The notes: a model not told the origin generated them from the sequence alone. A stretch of 64,000 nucleotides of DNA from Rhodoferax sp. (GCA_024235935.1 JACKLL010000015.1:1-64000), one strand, 5' to 3'; positions 45,581-54,070 are shown, counted from the stretch's first letter. Numbers and translations are program-made.

Positions 45581-46570
45581 GTGAAATCTCCCATCACCTC
45601 TTTGCGTGCGTTGGCGCGTATTGTCCTGAGCACTTCGCTGGTCGTGGCGACCGCCGCATCATTTGCCCAGGACGGCCCCATCAAGATTCTGGTCGGCTTC
45701 CCAGCCGGCGGTAGCACCGACGCGATCGCGCGCCATCTGGCATTGGGCATGCAGCAGGAACTGGGTCGCTCCGTCGTGGTCGAAAACCGTCCCGGTGCGG
45801 GCGGGCAGATCGCGGCGCAGGCGCTCAAGGGTGCGAAACCCGATGGCGCGACGATCTTTCTGTCCAACAGCCATACCGTATCGATGATCCCGCTGACGCT
45901 GCTCAAGCCCGGGTTCGACACCTCCAAGGACTTTGCCCCCATCGGCCTGGTCGCGATCAACCCCGACGTGTTCGCCATCAATACCACCGTGCTGGGCAAT
46001 GCGCAGGCCGGGCTGAAAGATTTTGCCCAGTGGGCGAAATCCAATCCGGGCAAGGGCAATGTCGGCGTACCCGCGCCGGCGAGTGCGCCGGACTTTGCGG
46101 TCGGCGTGGTTGCCAAGGCCTTGGGGGCGCCGCTGACGTCCGTGCCCTACCGCGGCGACGGTCCGGTGGCCCTCGACTTGGTGGGAGGACAGATTGCCGG
46201 TGGCATCGGTTCCGTCGGCGCCATGCTGCAACACGCCAAGACCGGAAAGATCCGCATCGTGGCCGTGAACGGCACGGCGCGGCTGCCCTTGTTGCCGGAC
46301 GTGCCGACCTATGCAGAGCTCGGCATCAAGGGATACGAGGAGGTGATCTTCACCGCCGTGTTTGCACCTGCCGGAATGCCGGCCAACCTGGTCCAGAGCT
46401 ACAACGCCGCCATCAGCAAGGTCGTGAAGTCGGCGGACTTCGCCGAAAAGCTGGCTGGTTTGGGTATCACTGCAGCATCGAGCACACCGGCCGAACTGGC
46501 CACGCGCGTGCAGGAAACCAACCACGCCTGGAGCGCCATGGTCCGCAACGCGGGCTACCAGCCGCAATAG
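45581..46570 (+). CDS. Tripartite tricarboxylate transporter substrate-binding protein (Bug/TctC)
   Basis: Periplasmic solute-binding protein (329 aa from a GTG at 45581), of the Bug/TctC family greatly expanded in Bordetella and relatives. It has a signal peptide ending near ATAASFAQ and the family core IKILVGFPAGGSTDAIAR, VVENRPGAGGQIAAQ, the VPYRGDGPVALDLVGGQI ligand loop and LLPDVPTYAELG. GGAAAG lies about 11 bases before the GTG; the ATG at 45491 would extend the N terminus past a usual signal peptide. No TctA/TctB membrane genes are adjacent, which is usual for orphan Bug proteins. The ligand is unknown. Confidence 0.88.
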   Translation: MKSPITSLRALARIVLSTSLVVATAASFAQDGPIKILVGFPAGGSTDAIARHLALGMQQELGRSVVVENRPGAGGQIAAQALKGAKPDGATIFLSNSHTVSMIPLTLLKPGFDTSKDFAPIGLVAINPDVFAINTTVLGNAQAGLKDFAQWAKSNPGKGNVGVPAPASAPDFAVGVVAKALGAPLTSVPYRGDGPVALDLVGGQIAGGIGSVGAMLQHAKTGKIRIVAVNGTARLPLLPDVPTYAELGIKGYEEVIFTAVFAPAGMPANLVQSYNAAISKVVKSADFAEKLAGLGITAASSTPAELATRVQETNHAWSAMVRNAGYQPQ

Positions 46571-46651
46571 GCGGATGAAGGAGGGCAGTGGCGCCGATCG
46601 GCGTTACTGCAGGTCCCGGGCGCGGGCACCCGGAACGTGACAATCGCCCGT

Positions 46652-47854
46652 TCAGCTGCGTGCGCGCAGCACGACGATCAGCGCATCCGCCACCGCCTGC
46701 ACATTGCCTTCGTTCAGGCCGGCCACGCACATGCGCCCCGAGCGCACCAGGTAGATGCCGTGCTTCTCGCGCAGCGTGTCCACCTCGTCGGATGTCAGCC
46801 CGGTGTAGCTGAACATGCCGTGCTGCTCGGTCAGGAAGTCGACCGACATGCCGGGCAGGCCTGCGGTGAGCCGTTCGGCCAGCAGCACGCGCATGCGCTT
46901 GATGCGCTCGCGCATGTCCTTTACTTCTGCGACCCATTGCTGGTGCAAGGCCGGCGTGTCCAGCACCGCGGCGACCAGGCGCTCGCCGTGCAGCGGCGGG
47001 CTGGAGTACACGCGGCGGATGCCGGCCTTGAGCTGGCCGAGCACCCGATCGGCTTCGTCTGCGGACGGGCACACGACCGACAGACCGCCACAGCGTTCGC
47101 CATACAGCGAAAAATTCTTCGAGAAGGAGTTGGTGACCAGCGGGCACAGGCCGGCCTCGACCATGGCACGCACGGCCCAGGCGTCTTCCTCGATGCCTTC
47201 GCCAAAGCCCTGGTAGGCCATGTCCAGGAAGGGCACCAGGCCACCGTCCTTCATCACCTGGATGACGCCCGACCACTGCGCCTTGGACAGGTCGATGCCG
47301 GTCGGGTTGTGGCAACAGGGCTGCATCAGCACGACGCTGCCGGCTGGCAGCCTGGCGAAGAACGCCAGCATCTCGTCGTAGCGCAGGCCATTGCTGTCGG
47401 CATCGTAATAGGGATAACGCGCCACCTTGAGCCCGGCACCTTGCATCAGGGACTCGTGGTTGTCCCAGGTCGGGTCGCTGACCCAGACATCGCTGCCCGG
47501 CATGAAGGACTTGATGAAGTCGGCGCCGATCCGGATCGCGCCCGACCCCCCCACGCCCTGGATGGTGGCGATACGGCCCTCGGCCACGGCCGCGCTGTCG
47601 GCGCCGAAGACCAGCTTCTGCACGGCTGCGCGGTAGTCGGGTGCACCTTCGATCGGCAGATAGCCGCTGGGGCGCTCCTGCTCGCGCAGCTTCTTGTCGG
47701 CCTGGCGCACGCTGTCGAGCACCGGCAGACGGCCTTGCTCGTCGAAATACAGACCGATGCTCAGGCTGACCTTGTTCGGCCGGGGGTCGGCCATGAAGGC
47801 TTCGTGCAGCGAGAGGATCGGGTCTCCGGCATATACGGGGAGATGTTGGTACAT
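46652..47854 (-). CDS. Aromatic amino acid / aspartate aminotransferase (class I)
   Basis: PLP-dependent aminotransferase of 400 aa, class I fold, AspC/TyrB type. It shows PPNKVSLSIGLYFDEQG-like RPNKVSLSIGLYFD, YLPIEGAPDYR, CCHNPTGIDL, the PLP lysine in TNSFSKNFSLYGERCGGL, and the C-terminal FSYTGLTSDEVDTLREKHGIY and VRSGRMCVAGLN with the substrate-binding Arg. Likely substrates are tyrosine, phenylalanine or aspartate with 2-oxoglutarate. The ATG at 47854 is chosen on homology. In related genomes this gene often lies next to uvrB; here it is followed upstream by a small unknown gene. Confidence 0.93.
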   Translation of the reverse strand: MYQHLPVYAGDPILSLHEAFMADPRPNKVSLSIGLYFDEQGRLPVLDSVRQADKKLREQERPSGYLPIEGAPDYRAAVQKLVFGADSAAVAEGRIATIQGVGGSGAIRIGADFIKSFMPGSDVWVSDPTWDNHESLMQGAGLKVARYPYYDADSNGLRYDEMLAFFARLPAGSVVLMQPCCHNPTGIDLSKAQWSGVIQVMKDGGLVPFLDMAYQGFGEGIEEDAWAVRAMVEAGLCPLVTNSFSKNFSLYGERCGGLSVVCPSADEADRVLGQLKAGIRRVYSSPPLHGERLVAAVLDTPALHQQWVAEVKDMRERIKRMRVLLAERLTAGLPGMSVDFLTEQHGMFSYTGLTSDEVDTLREKHGIYLVRSGRMCVAGLNEGNVQAVADALIVVLRARS

Positions 47855-47939
47855 GTTTCGTCGTTCCGTGAAGAGGAAAGACGTCGATGATACGGGAGCG
47901 ATCCGGGGCTGCCACACCGGGCGTGCCGGTGGCAGCGCC

Positions 47940-48227
47940 TCAGTGCTGGGTCTTGCTGCGGCGTCGGAACGTCGAGTTGCAGCCCTCGGTGGGCGACCCG
48001 CAGTCTTCTTCCGTGAACCCGAGCTTTTGCAGGGTGCGGATCAGGCGGACCGTCTCGCCGACGCCTTGCGTCTGCACCAGGCGATAGACACGGCCGTCGG
48101 CATTGCGGATGCCCATCGGGCAGACATTCCCCACAGGCTCCCTCTCTTGCAGATCGAAGTCGAGGCTGTGCAGGATGATCGGATCGTCCGGGAGCGGATC
48201 GATGTTTTCAAGGAGTCGGGTCAGCAT
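47940..48227 (-). CDS. Small protein of unknown function
   Basis: A 95-aa soluble protein with no signal peptide. It contains two acidic or charged helices, three cysteines (NVCPMG, EEDCGSP, EGCNST) and a C-terminal basic end RRRSKTQH. I do not recognise a domain. GGTAGGAGACC places an AGGAG box seven bases before the ATG, supporting translation. It lies 85 bp upstream of the aminotransferase gene on the same strand and could share its transcript. The CxxxG pattern with a C-terminal CNST could be a small metal site, but that is speculation. Confidence 0.65.
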   Translation of the reverse strand: MLTRLLENIDPLPDDPIILHSLDFDLQEREPVGNVCPMGIRNADGRVYRLVQTQGVGETVRLIRTLQKLGFTEEDCGSPTEGCNSTFRRRSKTQH

Positions 48228-48422
48228 CGCGGTCTCCTACCAGGCAGGAAGATCGACAACTATAGAAGCTCGGGTCAAAAAGGCAAGGGTGCAACACCGT
48301 GTCAGGCCGCGGATCCCGCGCAGGAAATGATGCCCATCAAATCCGTCGAATATTTTTACAGGGGGGAGCGTGCTGCTGCCCCTCGATGGCACCGTGGTTG
48401 TATATCAACGACTTGCCGCCAC

Positions 48423-48438
48423 TGGCACAGCTATTGCT
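48423..48438 (+). promoter_or_regulatory. Sigma-54 promoter of the PEP-CTERM gene
   Basis: TGGCAC (48423-48428) then five bases and TTGCT (48434-48438): the -24 GG and -12 GC are separated by ten bases, matching the sigma-54 consensus TGGCAC-N5-TTGC exactly. It lies 72 bp before the PEP-CTERM ATG. Such promoters, driven by PrsK/PrsR-type regulation, are known for PEP-CTERM genes. Confidence 0.8.
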
Positions 48439-48509
48439 GCAGTGATCCGATAACTCCCCCGAGCGATCGCGGTCGGGCCAGAATCAACGATAGCTGGAGG
48501 AAATTCACG

Positions 48510-49325
48510 ATGTTCAAGGCTTTGCGCAACCACCATTCTTCGTTCGCAGCCAGCGCTTGTTGCACCACGGCCTGGGCATTGTTGGGCACGTTCACCATCG
48601 CATCTGCCGCCTACGCCGCGCCGACCGTGTCCGTGACCGGTCGCGATGCAAGCGTCTACCTGTCGACGATGAGTGGCGGTGTGGGTACCGCCCAAGTCGC
48701 CATCAGCCCTTCGCCTGAACTGATCTCGACGCAAAGCCTGGCACCGTCATTCCTGCAGATTGCAGGCTCGGACACCGCCTCGGCGGTGGATGGCAGCTTC
48801 AGCGCGACCATTACCGGAGACTGGGATCTGAAGCAGGACTACACCCTGGCCAGCAGCAACGCAGGCGCCGTACTCGGCGCCTCCGGTTCCATGGCCGTCA
48901 ATGGCGGTTCCTCCGGCAGCAGCGCCGGGGTGCCCAGCGCGGGACCGTTCAACCACAGCAAACACAACTACCAGGAACTGCGCTTCTCGCTGTCGCAGGC
49001 CACGCCATTTGCCATCACAGGGACGACCTGGGGTGGTGAATATGTCCAGGTGCGTCAGTCAGACGGCTCGACCTACGGCGGTTTTGACTGGGTCGCCACC
49101 TACGTCGCCGGCAACACGCCTGCGCCATGGTCGTTCTCAGGCGTGTTGGCTGCAGGTGACTACTTCATCAGCAACCGCCTGGTTCCGCTGGGCAACAGCG
49201 GCTGGGACTATTCGCTCACCTTCGAGGGCGCCCATGTCGCCGCCGTTCCCGAGCCGCAAAGTTTTGCACTGATGCTGGCGGGGCTTGCGCTGGTGGGGTT
49301 CGCTGCACGCGCGCGCCGTGCCTGA
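48510..49325 (+). CDS. PEP-CTERM sorting domain protein
   Basis: Exported surface protein of 271 aa with a signal peptide (about 1-38, ending AAYAAP), a Ser/Gly/Thr-rich beta-type middle (VNGGSSGSSAG, WDLKQDYTLASS, and a FSGVLAAGDYFISN segment typical of FxDxF-type PEP proteins), and a C-terminal PEP-CTERM signal: VPEPQSF, a hydrophobic helix LMLAGLALVGFA, then ARARRA. Exosortase EpsH/XrtA would cut at the PEP motif. GGAGG is nine bases before the ATG. The sigma-54 site upstream links it to exopolysaccharide/PEP-CTERM regulation. No exosortase or EPS gene is in the window. Confidence 0.92.
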   Translation: MFKALRNHHSSFAASACCTTAWALLGTFTIASAAYAAPTVSVTGRDASVYLSTMSGGVGTAQVAISPSPELISTQSLAPSFLQIAGSDTASAVDGSFSATITGDWDLKQDYTLASSNAGAVLGASGSMAVNGGSSGSSAGVPSAGPFNHSKHNYQELRFSLSQATPFAITGTTWGGEYVQVRQSDGSTYGGFDWVATYVAGNTPAPWSFSGVLAAGDYFISNRLVPLGNSGWDYSLTFEGAHVAAVPEPQSFALMLAGLALVGFAARARRA

Positions 49326-49774
49326 TCGCATCGCGTTTCGGTGGTGGACAGTCGAGCCAACGCAGCACGGCTGATTGCACCTGTCTCACGCAGTCACCGA
49401 CGCACCGACGTCCGCGCACGCACGCGCTCTGCGCGCTGAATCGCCGCTTGAAGGCCCACCTGCAGACAAGCCGCAATCCCGTCTGCGCCGCGACCCACCC
49501 GCGTGCGCCACACCGCCGGCCGCCAACGCGGTTGCGGCGCAAACATCGAATGCGCACAAGTCCCGCGCACACCGGCGGCGCGCATCGGGTTTGCCAGGAA
49601 GCTCACCCGCTGAGCCTGGGGCGTTGGCCATGCATCCAGTGTGCGGAGCCCGACGTCGCCGATCGGCAGCATCACGCCAGAAGCCGGGCAAATTGCAGAA
49701 TTTCCACTGCATAATGTTTGTAACAACCAAAAAGCACAGCCGCTGGCTGAGAAGAACCGAGGGGAACCCGTCGC
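49326..49774. other. Non-coding stretch after the PEP-CTERM gene
   Basis: About 450 bp, GC-rich and full of GCGCAC-like short repeats in the first 300 bp, then AT-richer near 49690-49750 (CATAATGTTTGTAACAACC). Reading frames across it are shadow-like with skewed composition (Arg/Ala/His-rich) and no recognisable domain. It contains no supported gene. Confidence 0.45.
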
Positions 49775-49984
49775 ATGAGCGAAGCGGTACGTCTATATGC
49801 ATACAGAAACCTGTTGAATGACCGTGTCGCCGTATCCGCAACCCAGCTAGCCCAGCGGCTGGAAATTCGATGCCATCTCCCGATTGCAAGTGATGGATGG
49901 CGACGCCTTGGCTTGGTCAGCACGCGACATCGACGAGATTCTGGATTCACATTGCTGCGCCGAACTGCTGCCAGTTACTCATGA
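49775..49984 (+). pseudogene. Possible remnant of a WYL-type HTH regulator
   Basis: The 69-codon frame starts MSEAVRLYAYRNLLNDRVAV then SATQLAQRLEI, preceded by GAGGGGAACC. This closely resembles the N-terminal HTH of WYL-domain regulators, which typically begin MSEAVRLYRYKSLL and go on to a helix-turn-helix. After residue 31 the resemblance stops abruptly, as if a frameshift or truncation removed the rest; the remaining 38 codons are basic and uninformative. A different frame past this point (GDALAWSARDIDEIL) has no recognisable domain. WYL regulators often control defence islands, and a defence-like gene pair lies 500 bp away. Confidence 0.4.
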
Positions 49985-50271
49985 CAACAGTGAGGGTTGC
50001 CACGATCGCACCGCACACCACGACTATGCCGTCAGTGCCGAATGATTTCATTGGTAATCCCAGAACAGCGTCGGTCCTGACACGCCCGGCGGACAATGCT
50101 TTTTGGGCAGTTCGACCGACGAGTGGCAGCTTCAGCTTTTTGTGAGGTCGAGAAGGGGCGACGCCTATCGCACTTGTGGCCCCGTCGTTCTCGATTCGGC
50201 TGAGGGTGATCGCCCGATGAGCATCCTATGGCAGTTGCAAATACCTCTTACGGCTCGCCTGTTCCGAGAGT
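49985..50271. other. Non-coding, less GC-rich spacer
   Basis: About 290 bp separating the regulator remnant from the endonuclease gene end. No supported gene or strong structure is seen. It has ordinary codon-like stretches in no consistent frame. It is visibly less GC-rich than the core genes, in keeping with an acquired segment. Confidence 0.4.
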
Positions 50272-51252
50272 TCAGTGTGTTGCGCGGGGGGTAGCATTGG
50301 CCGGCGCGACCAGGCGTGCCGGTGTCTTGAAAACGTTCTTGGTGTTCCAGGCTAGATACTCGGGCGCGGGGAGCAAGCCAACATGCTGAGGCGAGTAAAT
50401 TGCACGTCCATGAAACTGCAGGTCACCCTCCATGCCCCTACCGCCACTGATTGCGTGTTGGCTGAAGACGATTCGGTGCTCCGCAGGCTCGACTGTGAAT
50501 ACACCCAAATCGAAGAGCTTGTGGTGCAGCGCGCACAGCGACAATCCGTTGGGTTCGATGTCTGGACCGCCAACGTGGTGCCATTGAATATGTGCCGCTT
50601 CCAGGCCCGCTGGCACATGCCCAATTCTCAAGTCAAATCCGCAGACACAGCAACGGTACTCGTAGGCGCGCAGCACGCGATCCCTGAAGCCGGGATCGCG
50701 TTTGCGTCGAGCCGCGGAGGTGTACTCAAAGCCAGCCGTTGCACCATCACGTAATTCAACTGCGCCGTCGAGGTCAAGACCGAGCATGGCGACGATGTCC
50801 GCGTGGAGGGTGACCGGGAAGTAGGTGTCAAGAATTCTTGATGCTACCGCCTGCAGAAGGCCTGGAATATGTCGAAGCGCTGTGTCGATCTCCAGAGGGA
50901 AGCCCGCTTTGATGTGGTGTTTTCGAAGTTCCCCCAGGCTGGGCGTCGATCCAGCTGGGCGTTTCAGAATTTCGCGAGGACCGCTAAGACTCCAAATTGC
51001 ACCCTGCCCATCGGTGGCCAGATGCCAGAACGGATAGTGTCTTGACTTGGCTGCGCTGCTAGGGCCGAACTCGGCCAACAGCTGCTTGAGAGCAGCGTCG
51101 ATGGCCGAGAACTCCGCCATCCTTGCTTCTGCATGTTGGACTCGGGCCAGCGACAGCAAGATCAACAGAGGCTTGTGTGGGGCATAGATACCTGCGCGTT
51201 GCGCGCGTCGGATATTTTCGAATAGCTCCAAAACTTCGATTGCGGTCTTCAT
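50272..51252 (-). CDS. HNH endonuclease with sulfur-binding-type N domain (phosphorothioate-dependent McrA-like)
   Basis: A 326-aa protein closely resembling the phosphorothioated-DNA-dependent restriction enzymes (ScoMcrA/SprMcrA type). Residues 1-165 match the sulfur-binding domain plan: APHKPLLILLSLAR (24-37), EFGPSS, the conserved HYPFWHL (72-78) and a late LHADIVAMLGLDL. Residues about 185-300 are an HNH nuclease: RAYEYRCCVCGFDL with a zinc Cys pair (201, 204), GLEAAHIQWH with His221, Asn235 in IEPNGL, and LCALHHKLFDLG with His243/244 and Cys240. A final PAPEYLAWNTKNVF segment is also typical. Start ATG at 51252 overlaps the HIT gene stop by 4 bp. Expected role: cleaving phosphorothioate-modified foreign DNA. 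No dnd or ssp modification genes are in the window. Confidence 0.85.
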   Translation of the reverse strand: MKTAIEVLELFENIRRAQRAGIYAPHKPLLILLSLARVQHAEARMAEFSAIDAALKQLLAEFGPSSAAKSRHYPFWHLATDGQGAIWSLSGPREILKRPAGSTPSLGELRKHHIKAGFPLEIDTALRHIPGLLQAVASRILDTYFPVTLHADIVAMLGLDLDGAVELRDGATAGFEYTSAARRKRDPGFRDRVLRAYEYRCCVCGFDLRIGHVPAGLEAAHIQWHHVGGPDIEPNGLSLCALHHKLFDLGVFTVEPAEHRIVFSQHAISGGRGMEGDLQFHGRAIYSPQHVGLLPAPEYLAWNTKNVFKTPARLVAPANATPRATH

Positions 51253-51647
51253 GGGATTTGAGCCCGGTCTGCAGCGGTCCAATAGTCGGCCTTTTCCGGG
51301 ATGACCCATCGCACACCGCCGCGTGGGTCAGTGCTGTCACCCGGAAAGCGAGGGATCAAATGCATGTGCAAGTGATGGATGGTTTGGCCGGCTGCTGCGC
51401 CGTCGTTGATGCCGATGTTGTAGCCGGATGGGGCAAACTCCGTTTGAAGCTGCTGCCTGGATGCGTTCAGCAGTTCGAACATGGCTGAGCGTTCTCCGGC
51501 TGTTGTATCGAAGAAAGATTCGATATGTCTCACCGGGATCACCAAGGTATGCCCTGGCGACACGGGGAATCCGTCTCGAATAGCGATAGCGGCCGTATTG
51601 CGAAGCAGCACGCGACTCGCTGGCAGACGACAAAACAAGCATGTCAT
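51249..51647 (-). CDS. HIT family protein coupled to the HNH endonuclease
   Basis: A 132-aa histidine-triad nucleotide-binding protein. The triad is IHHLHMHLIPR with His92, His94 and His96, preceded by NIGINDGAAAGQTI; the N terminus has a CxxC pair (Cys3, Cys6) and VSPGHTLVIPVRHI. A C-terminal DPRGGVRWVIPEKADYW segment follows. HIT proteins hydrolyse or transfer nucleotidyl groups such as AMP-lysine or dinucleoside polyphosphates; the substrate here is unknown. Its TGA overlaps the endonuclease ATG (ATGA, 51249-51252), so the two are translationally coupled, making a two-gene operon. The coupling suggests a shared role, perhaps processing a nucleotide signal or end product linked to DNA restriction. 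Confidence 0.87.
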   Translation of the reverse strand: MTCLFCRLPASRVLLRNTAAIAIRDGFPVSPGHTLVIPVRHIESFFDTTAGERSAMFELLNASRQQLQTEFAPSGYNIGINDGAAAGQTIHHLHMHLIPRFPGDSTDPRGGVRWVIPEKADYWTAADRAQIP

Positions 51648-52099
51648 GGGCTTGAGTATCTCGTACGCGCGGCATGGCCACGGCCTTCTGCATGCATCGA
51701 CACACCTCCCCCACCGCAGGTTACGGGTGCGGATTTCTCAAGGCATCATGATGAGTATGTGCGCCAGCTTGCGGGCGGGTGACCGAGACCGTCGGTAAGA
51801 CCAAAGGATTCAGACCCCTGGGACATTCAGCGGGGATTCCCGCGCGCAACCAAGAAAGCAGCTGCAAAAGCAACGGCCTGAAGAAAAGTTGGTGGTGGAG
51901 TGTAACAGAAAACGAAACCGGCCCTCCGCTCACTCTCAGACCCGGTCGGAAGCCCTGCAACCATTGCGCGCTTCCGGGGAAGGATTTCGCGCACCCGCAC
52001 ATGCCCACGACCGCAAGTTCAGATGGGTCGATTGGCACTCGCAGTCGTCATCAATGGCGGGCGCTTTCGGGCCTGCAACTTGGCTTTCGTCGCATTCGC
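51648..52099. other. Spacer upstream of the HIT gene; no clear gene
   Basis: About 450 bp in which I see no supported gene. It should include the promoter of the HIT-endonuclease pair near 51650-51750. The right part merges with the start of an indel-damaged gene. A minus-strand frame of about 105 codons here lacks any recognisable domain and is Pro/His/Gly-rich, so it is left out. Confidence 0.4.
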
Positions 52100-52955
52100 C
52101 GCCGTAATGCCCGGCACGGTGCGCTCGGTGCAGGCGCGGCAGTTGCCAGTGCGCACCTCGACATTGCCTATGGCCTGGGGGAGGGCGAGACGCTGGATGT
52201 ATTCCGATCGCGTGCGGGCGGGAGACCACCAGCAAGGGCAAAGGCAACGCATCGGCGGGAAAGACGCCGGTGCTGAGAGTGTTCCTGCATGGCGGTTACT
52301 GGCGTTCGCTCCCGACAAGTCCGACCACTCTTTCGTGGCGTCGAGTTCACGCAGGCGGGCGCCTGTGGTGGTGCAACTATGCGTTGTGTCCGGCGTGCGC
52401 ATCGTCACGGTGCCGCATCGTGCTGCAGATGGTCAGGCGCTGGCTGGACCTGGCTGCTTTATCGGTGACCAGTGAGGGGCGATCCGACGCGAGGCACGGT
52501 GGCCGGGCATTCGGTAAAGCGGCCACCTGGCGGCGATGATGCTGGCCTGCGCCTGGAAAGGCTGGCGGCGCCCGACCTGCCAGATGACCTGGTGCGCAAT
52601 GCCTTGTCGATCTCGGGCCTGCTGAACTGGAATCCATTCGCAGCGCGCCTTTCCTGCAGGTCGCTGCGCCTGACGCCAGACGCCATCAAGGCCAGTCCGG
52701 CCTGGATGCCGCGCCCGCACATGGCGGTGTGCTCCAGCAGCGTCTGCGGTGGCGACGAGCGCGCCGAATTCCTGCGCCAGACCAGCTGATCCAGCAGGCC
52801 TGGGGCAAAGGAAGTGTGCCGGTCGTACCCAGGCGCTGCCCGGTCTGAACCATTTCAGCATCCTGGGCGCTGGCCGCGCCAGACACCCGGCTGCACCGGC
52901 TGTGCGGCGACCTGCTCGGCGCGCATCTGAACGCAGGCGCTTGCAGCGCCGTTGC
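52100..52955 (+). pseudogene. Frameshifted alpha/beta hydrolase
   Basis: A recognisable alpha/beta hydrolase broken by several indels. In order it shows YGLGEGETLDVF (about 52,170), VFLHGGYWRS with HGGYW at 52288-52302, NYALCP, a nucleophile-elbow remnant AGHS at about 52505-52513 followed by GGHLAAM in a shifted frame, DLPDDLVRNALSISGL, LTPDA, CGGDE at 52745, and PGLNHFS with the catalytic His codon at 52851. These lie in frames 1, 2, 2 and 0 at those landmarks. The HGGYW pattern resembles kynurenine formamidase-like hydrolases. Approximate limits only. Either a true pseudogene or sequence error. Confidence 0.6.
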
Positions 52956-52981
52956 ACGGGCCGCGCTGCAACAAACATCCA

Positions 52982-53944
52982 TCAGCAGGTGCTCGCCAGC
53001 GTTGTCGCCGCCAGCGTGACGTAGTTGACCTTGCGGATATCCATCAGCTTGCGCCCGCCCGCGTAAGCTGATCAAACTCTCTGGATGTCCTGCTCCATCT
53101 CGATCATGGTTTCAAACAGCTTGCCATGATCGGCGGCTCCAGGATGCGCTTGCCCTCGACGTGCTTGTATTCGCCCTTGTTGAAGTCGCTGGCCGAGCCG
53201 TAGTACTCCTTGAACAGGCGACCATCGACCTCGGTGGTCTGGCCCAGGCTCTCCTCACTTTGGCGTGGCATCGACGTAAATCATGACCATCGTCGCGCCA
53301 AGCAGATGCTCTTGGCAATGTCGCCCGTATTCGCGGATGCCGCCGTCGGCGATGATGGGCTTAGTGATGGCCACCGCGCGCACCACTTGAGCGCCGACGG
53401 CTGCCAGCCGCCGGTGCCAGGAAAACCGGTCTTGAAGCTTGGTGATGCAGACTTTGCCGGGCCGATGCGCGAAACCTTTGGTGGCGTCGGCGCCCCAATC
53501 TCCAGTCACGGCGCCGTGTCCCGTTGCCAGCGATCACGAAGGCGTAAGCAGCCTTCCAGGCATTCGATCGTATTCTTGACGCTGTCAGCATGGCCGCGCG
53601 CAATGTCGATCGTCACGTAGTGCGGGCGTGAGGCCCGCGCACGAACCGGTCCGCAGTGTCGTAGTCCAGCCTTCTTCACGCCCAGCGAGATCGATGCGTA
53701 CAGGCCTGCGCCTTCATGCTCTGCACGAAGGCGACGTTGTCAAGTCAGAACCGGTGCATACGTAGAAGTAGCCGTTCTGCCGCCAGCCAGACGCAAGATA
53801 CGTTCGTCGATAAAGTCTTCATGTTGGCCAGTACCAGGATCAAACAGCGACCGCCGAGCTGATGCTGGCATCACGACTTCCGAGCGGCTCTCCACGCGGC
53901 ATTTGCGCGGCAACGGCAGGATGTTCGTAATCAAATATTTCCAT
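52982..53944 (-). pseudogene. guaC: GMP reductase (guaC), broken by indels
   Basis: A GMP reductase of the IMPDH-like class that starts MEIFDYEHPAV at 53944, with GGAG ten bases upstream. Recognisable segments follow: CRVESRSEVVMP, FIDERI, TIDIARGHADSV, PGKVCITK around the active-site Cys (53458), TKPIIADGGI (53350), YGDIAKSI, EVDGRLFKEYYGSASDF and SYAGGRKLMDI. They alternate between two frames (0 at 53944, +1 at 53901, 0 at 53821, +1 at 53322, 0 at 53065), so no intact protein can be made as given. Some indels are one extra base in short homopolymers (for example GGG in the YGD segment). This suggests sequence error, though decay is possible. GuaC would convert GMP to IMP. Confidence 0.7.
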
Positions 53945-54030
53945 GGTGAGAAACTCCAAGCGATAAGGGTATTGTCGGGAACGGTGAGCGCTTGGATCAG
54001 GCCAGTCAGGCGTTTGGCGCCGCAGGCGCG

Positions 54031-54070
54031 CAAAAACAAGAAACGCCGGGCCTGATGCGCTTGGGCCCGG
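54031..54070 (-). terminator. Terminator-like hairpin in the guaC leader
   Basis: On the minus strand CCGGGCC (54070-54064) pairs with GGCCCGG (54052-54046) and is followed by CGTTTCTTGTTTTTG, a T-rich tail. It lies about 100 bp upstream of the guaC ATG, between guaC and the divergent uvrD. There is no upstream minus-strand gene that it could end, so it may be a leader attenuator or the end of a small RNA. Confidence 0.5.

Noticed and set aside
46571..46651. CGCCGATCGGCG palindrome between the Bug protein gene and the aminotransferase gene
   Set aside because: A perfect 12-bp palindrome with no loop and no T-run; in a GC-rich genome this is not distinctive enough to call a terminator or operator.
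49386..49889. Minus-strand frames of about 110-167 codons after the PEP-CTERM gene
   Set aside because: They are Arg/Ala/Cys/His-rich, have no ribosome-binding site or domain, and change frame without consistent codon use.
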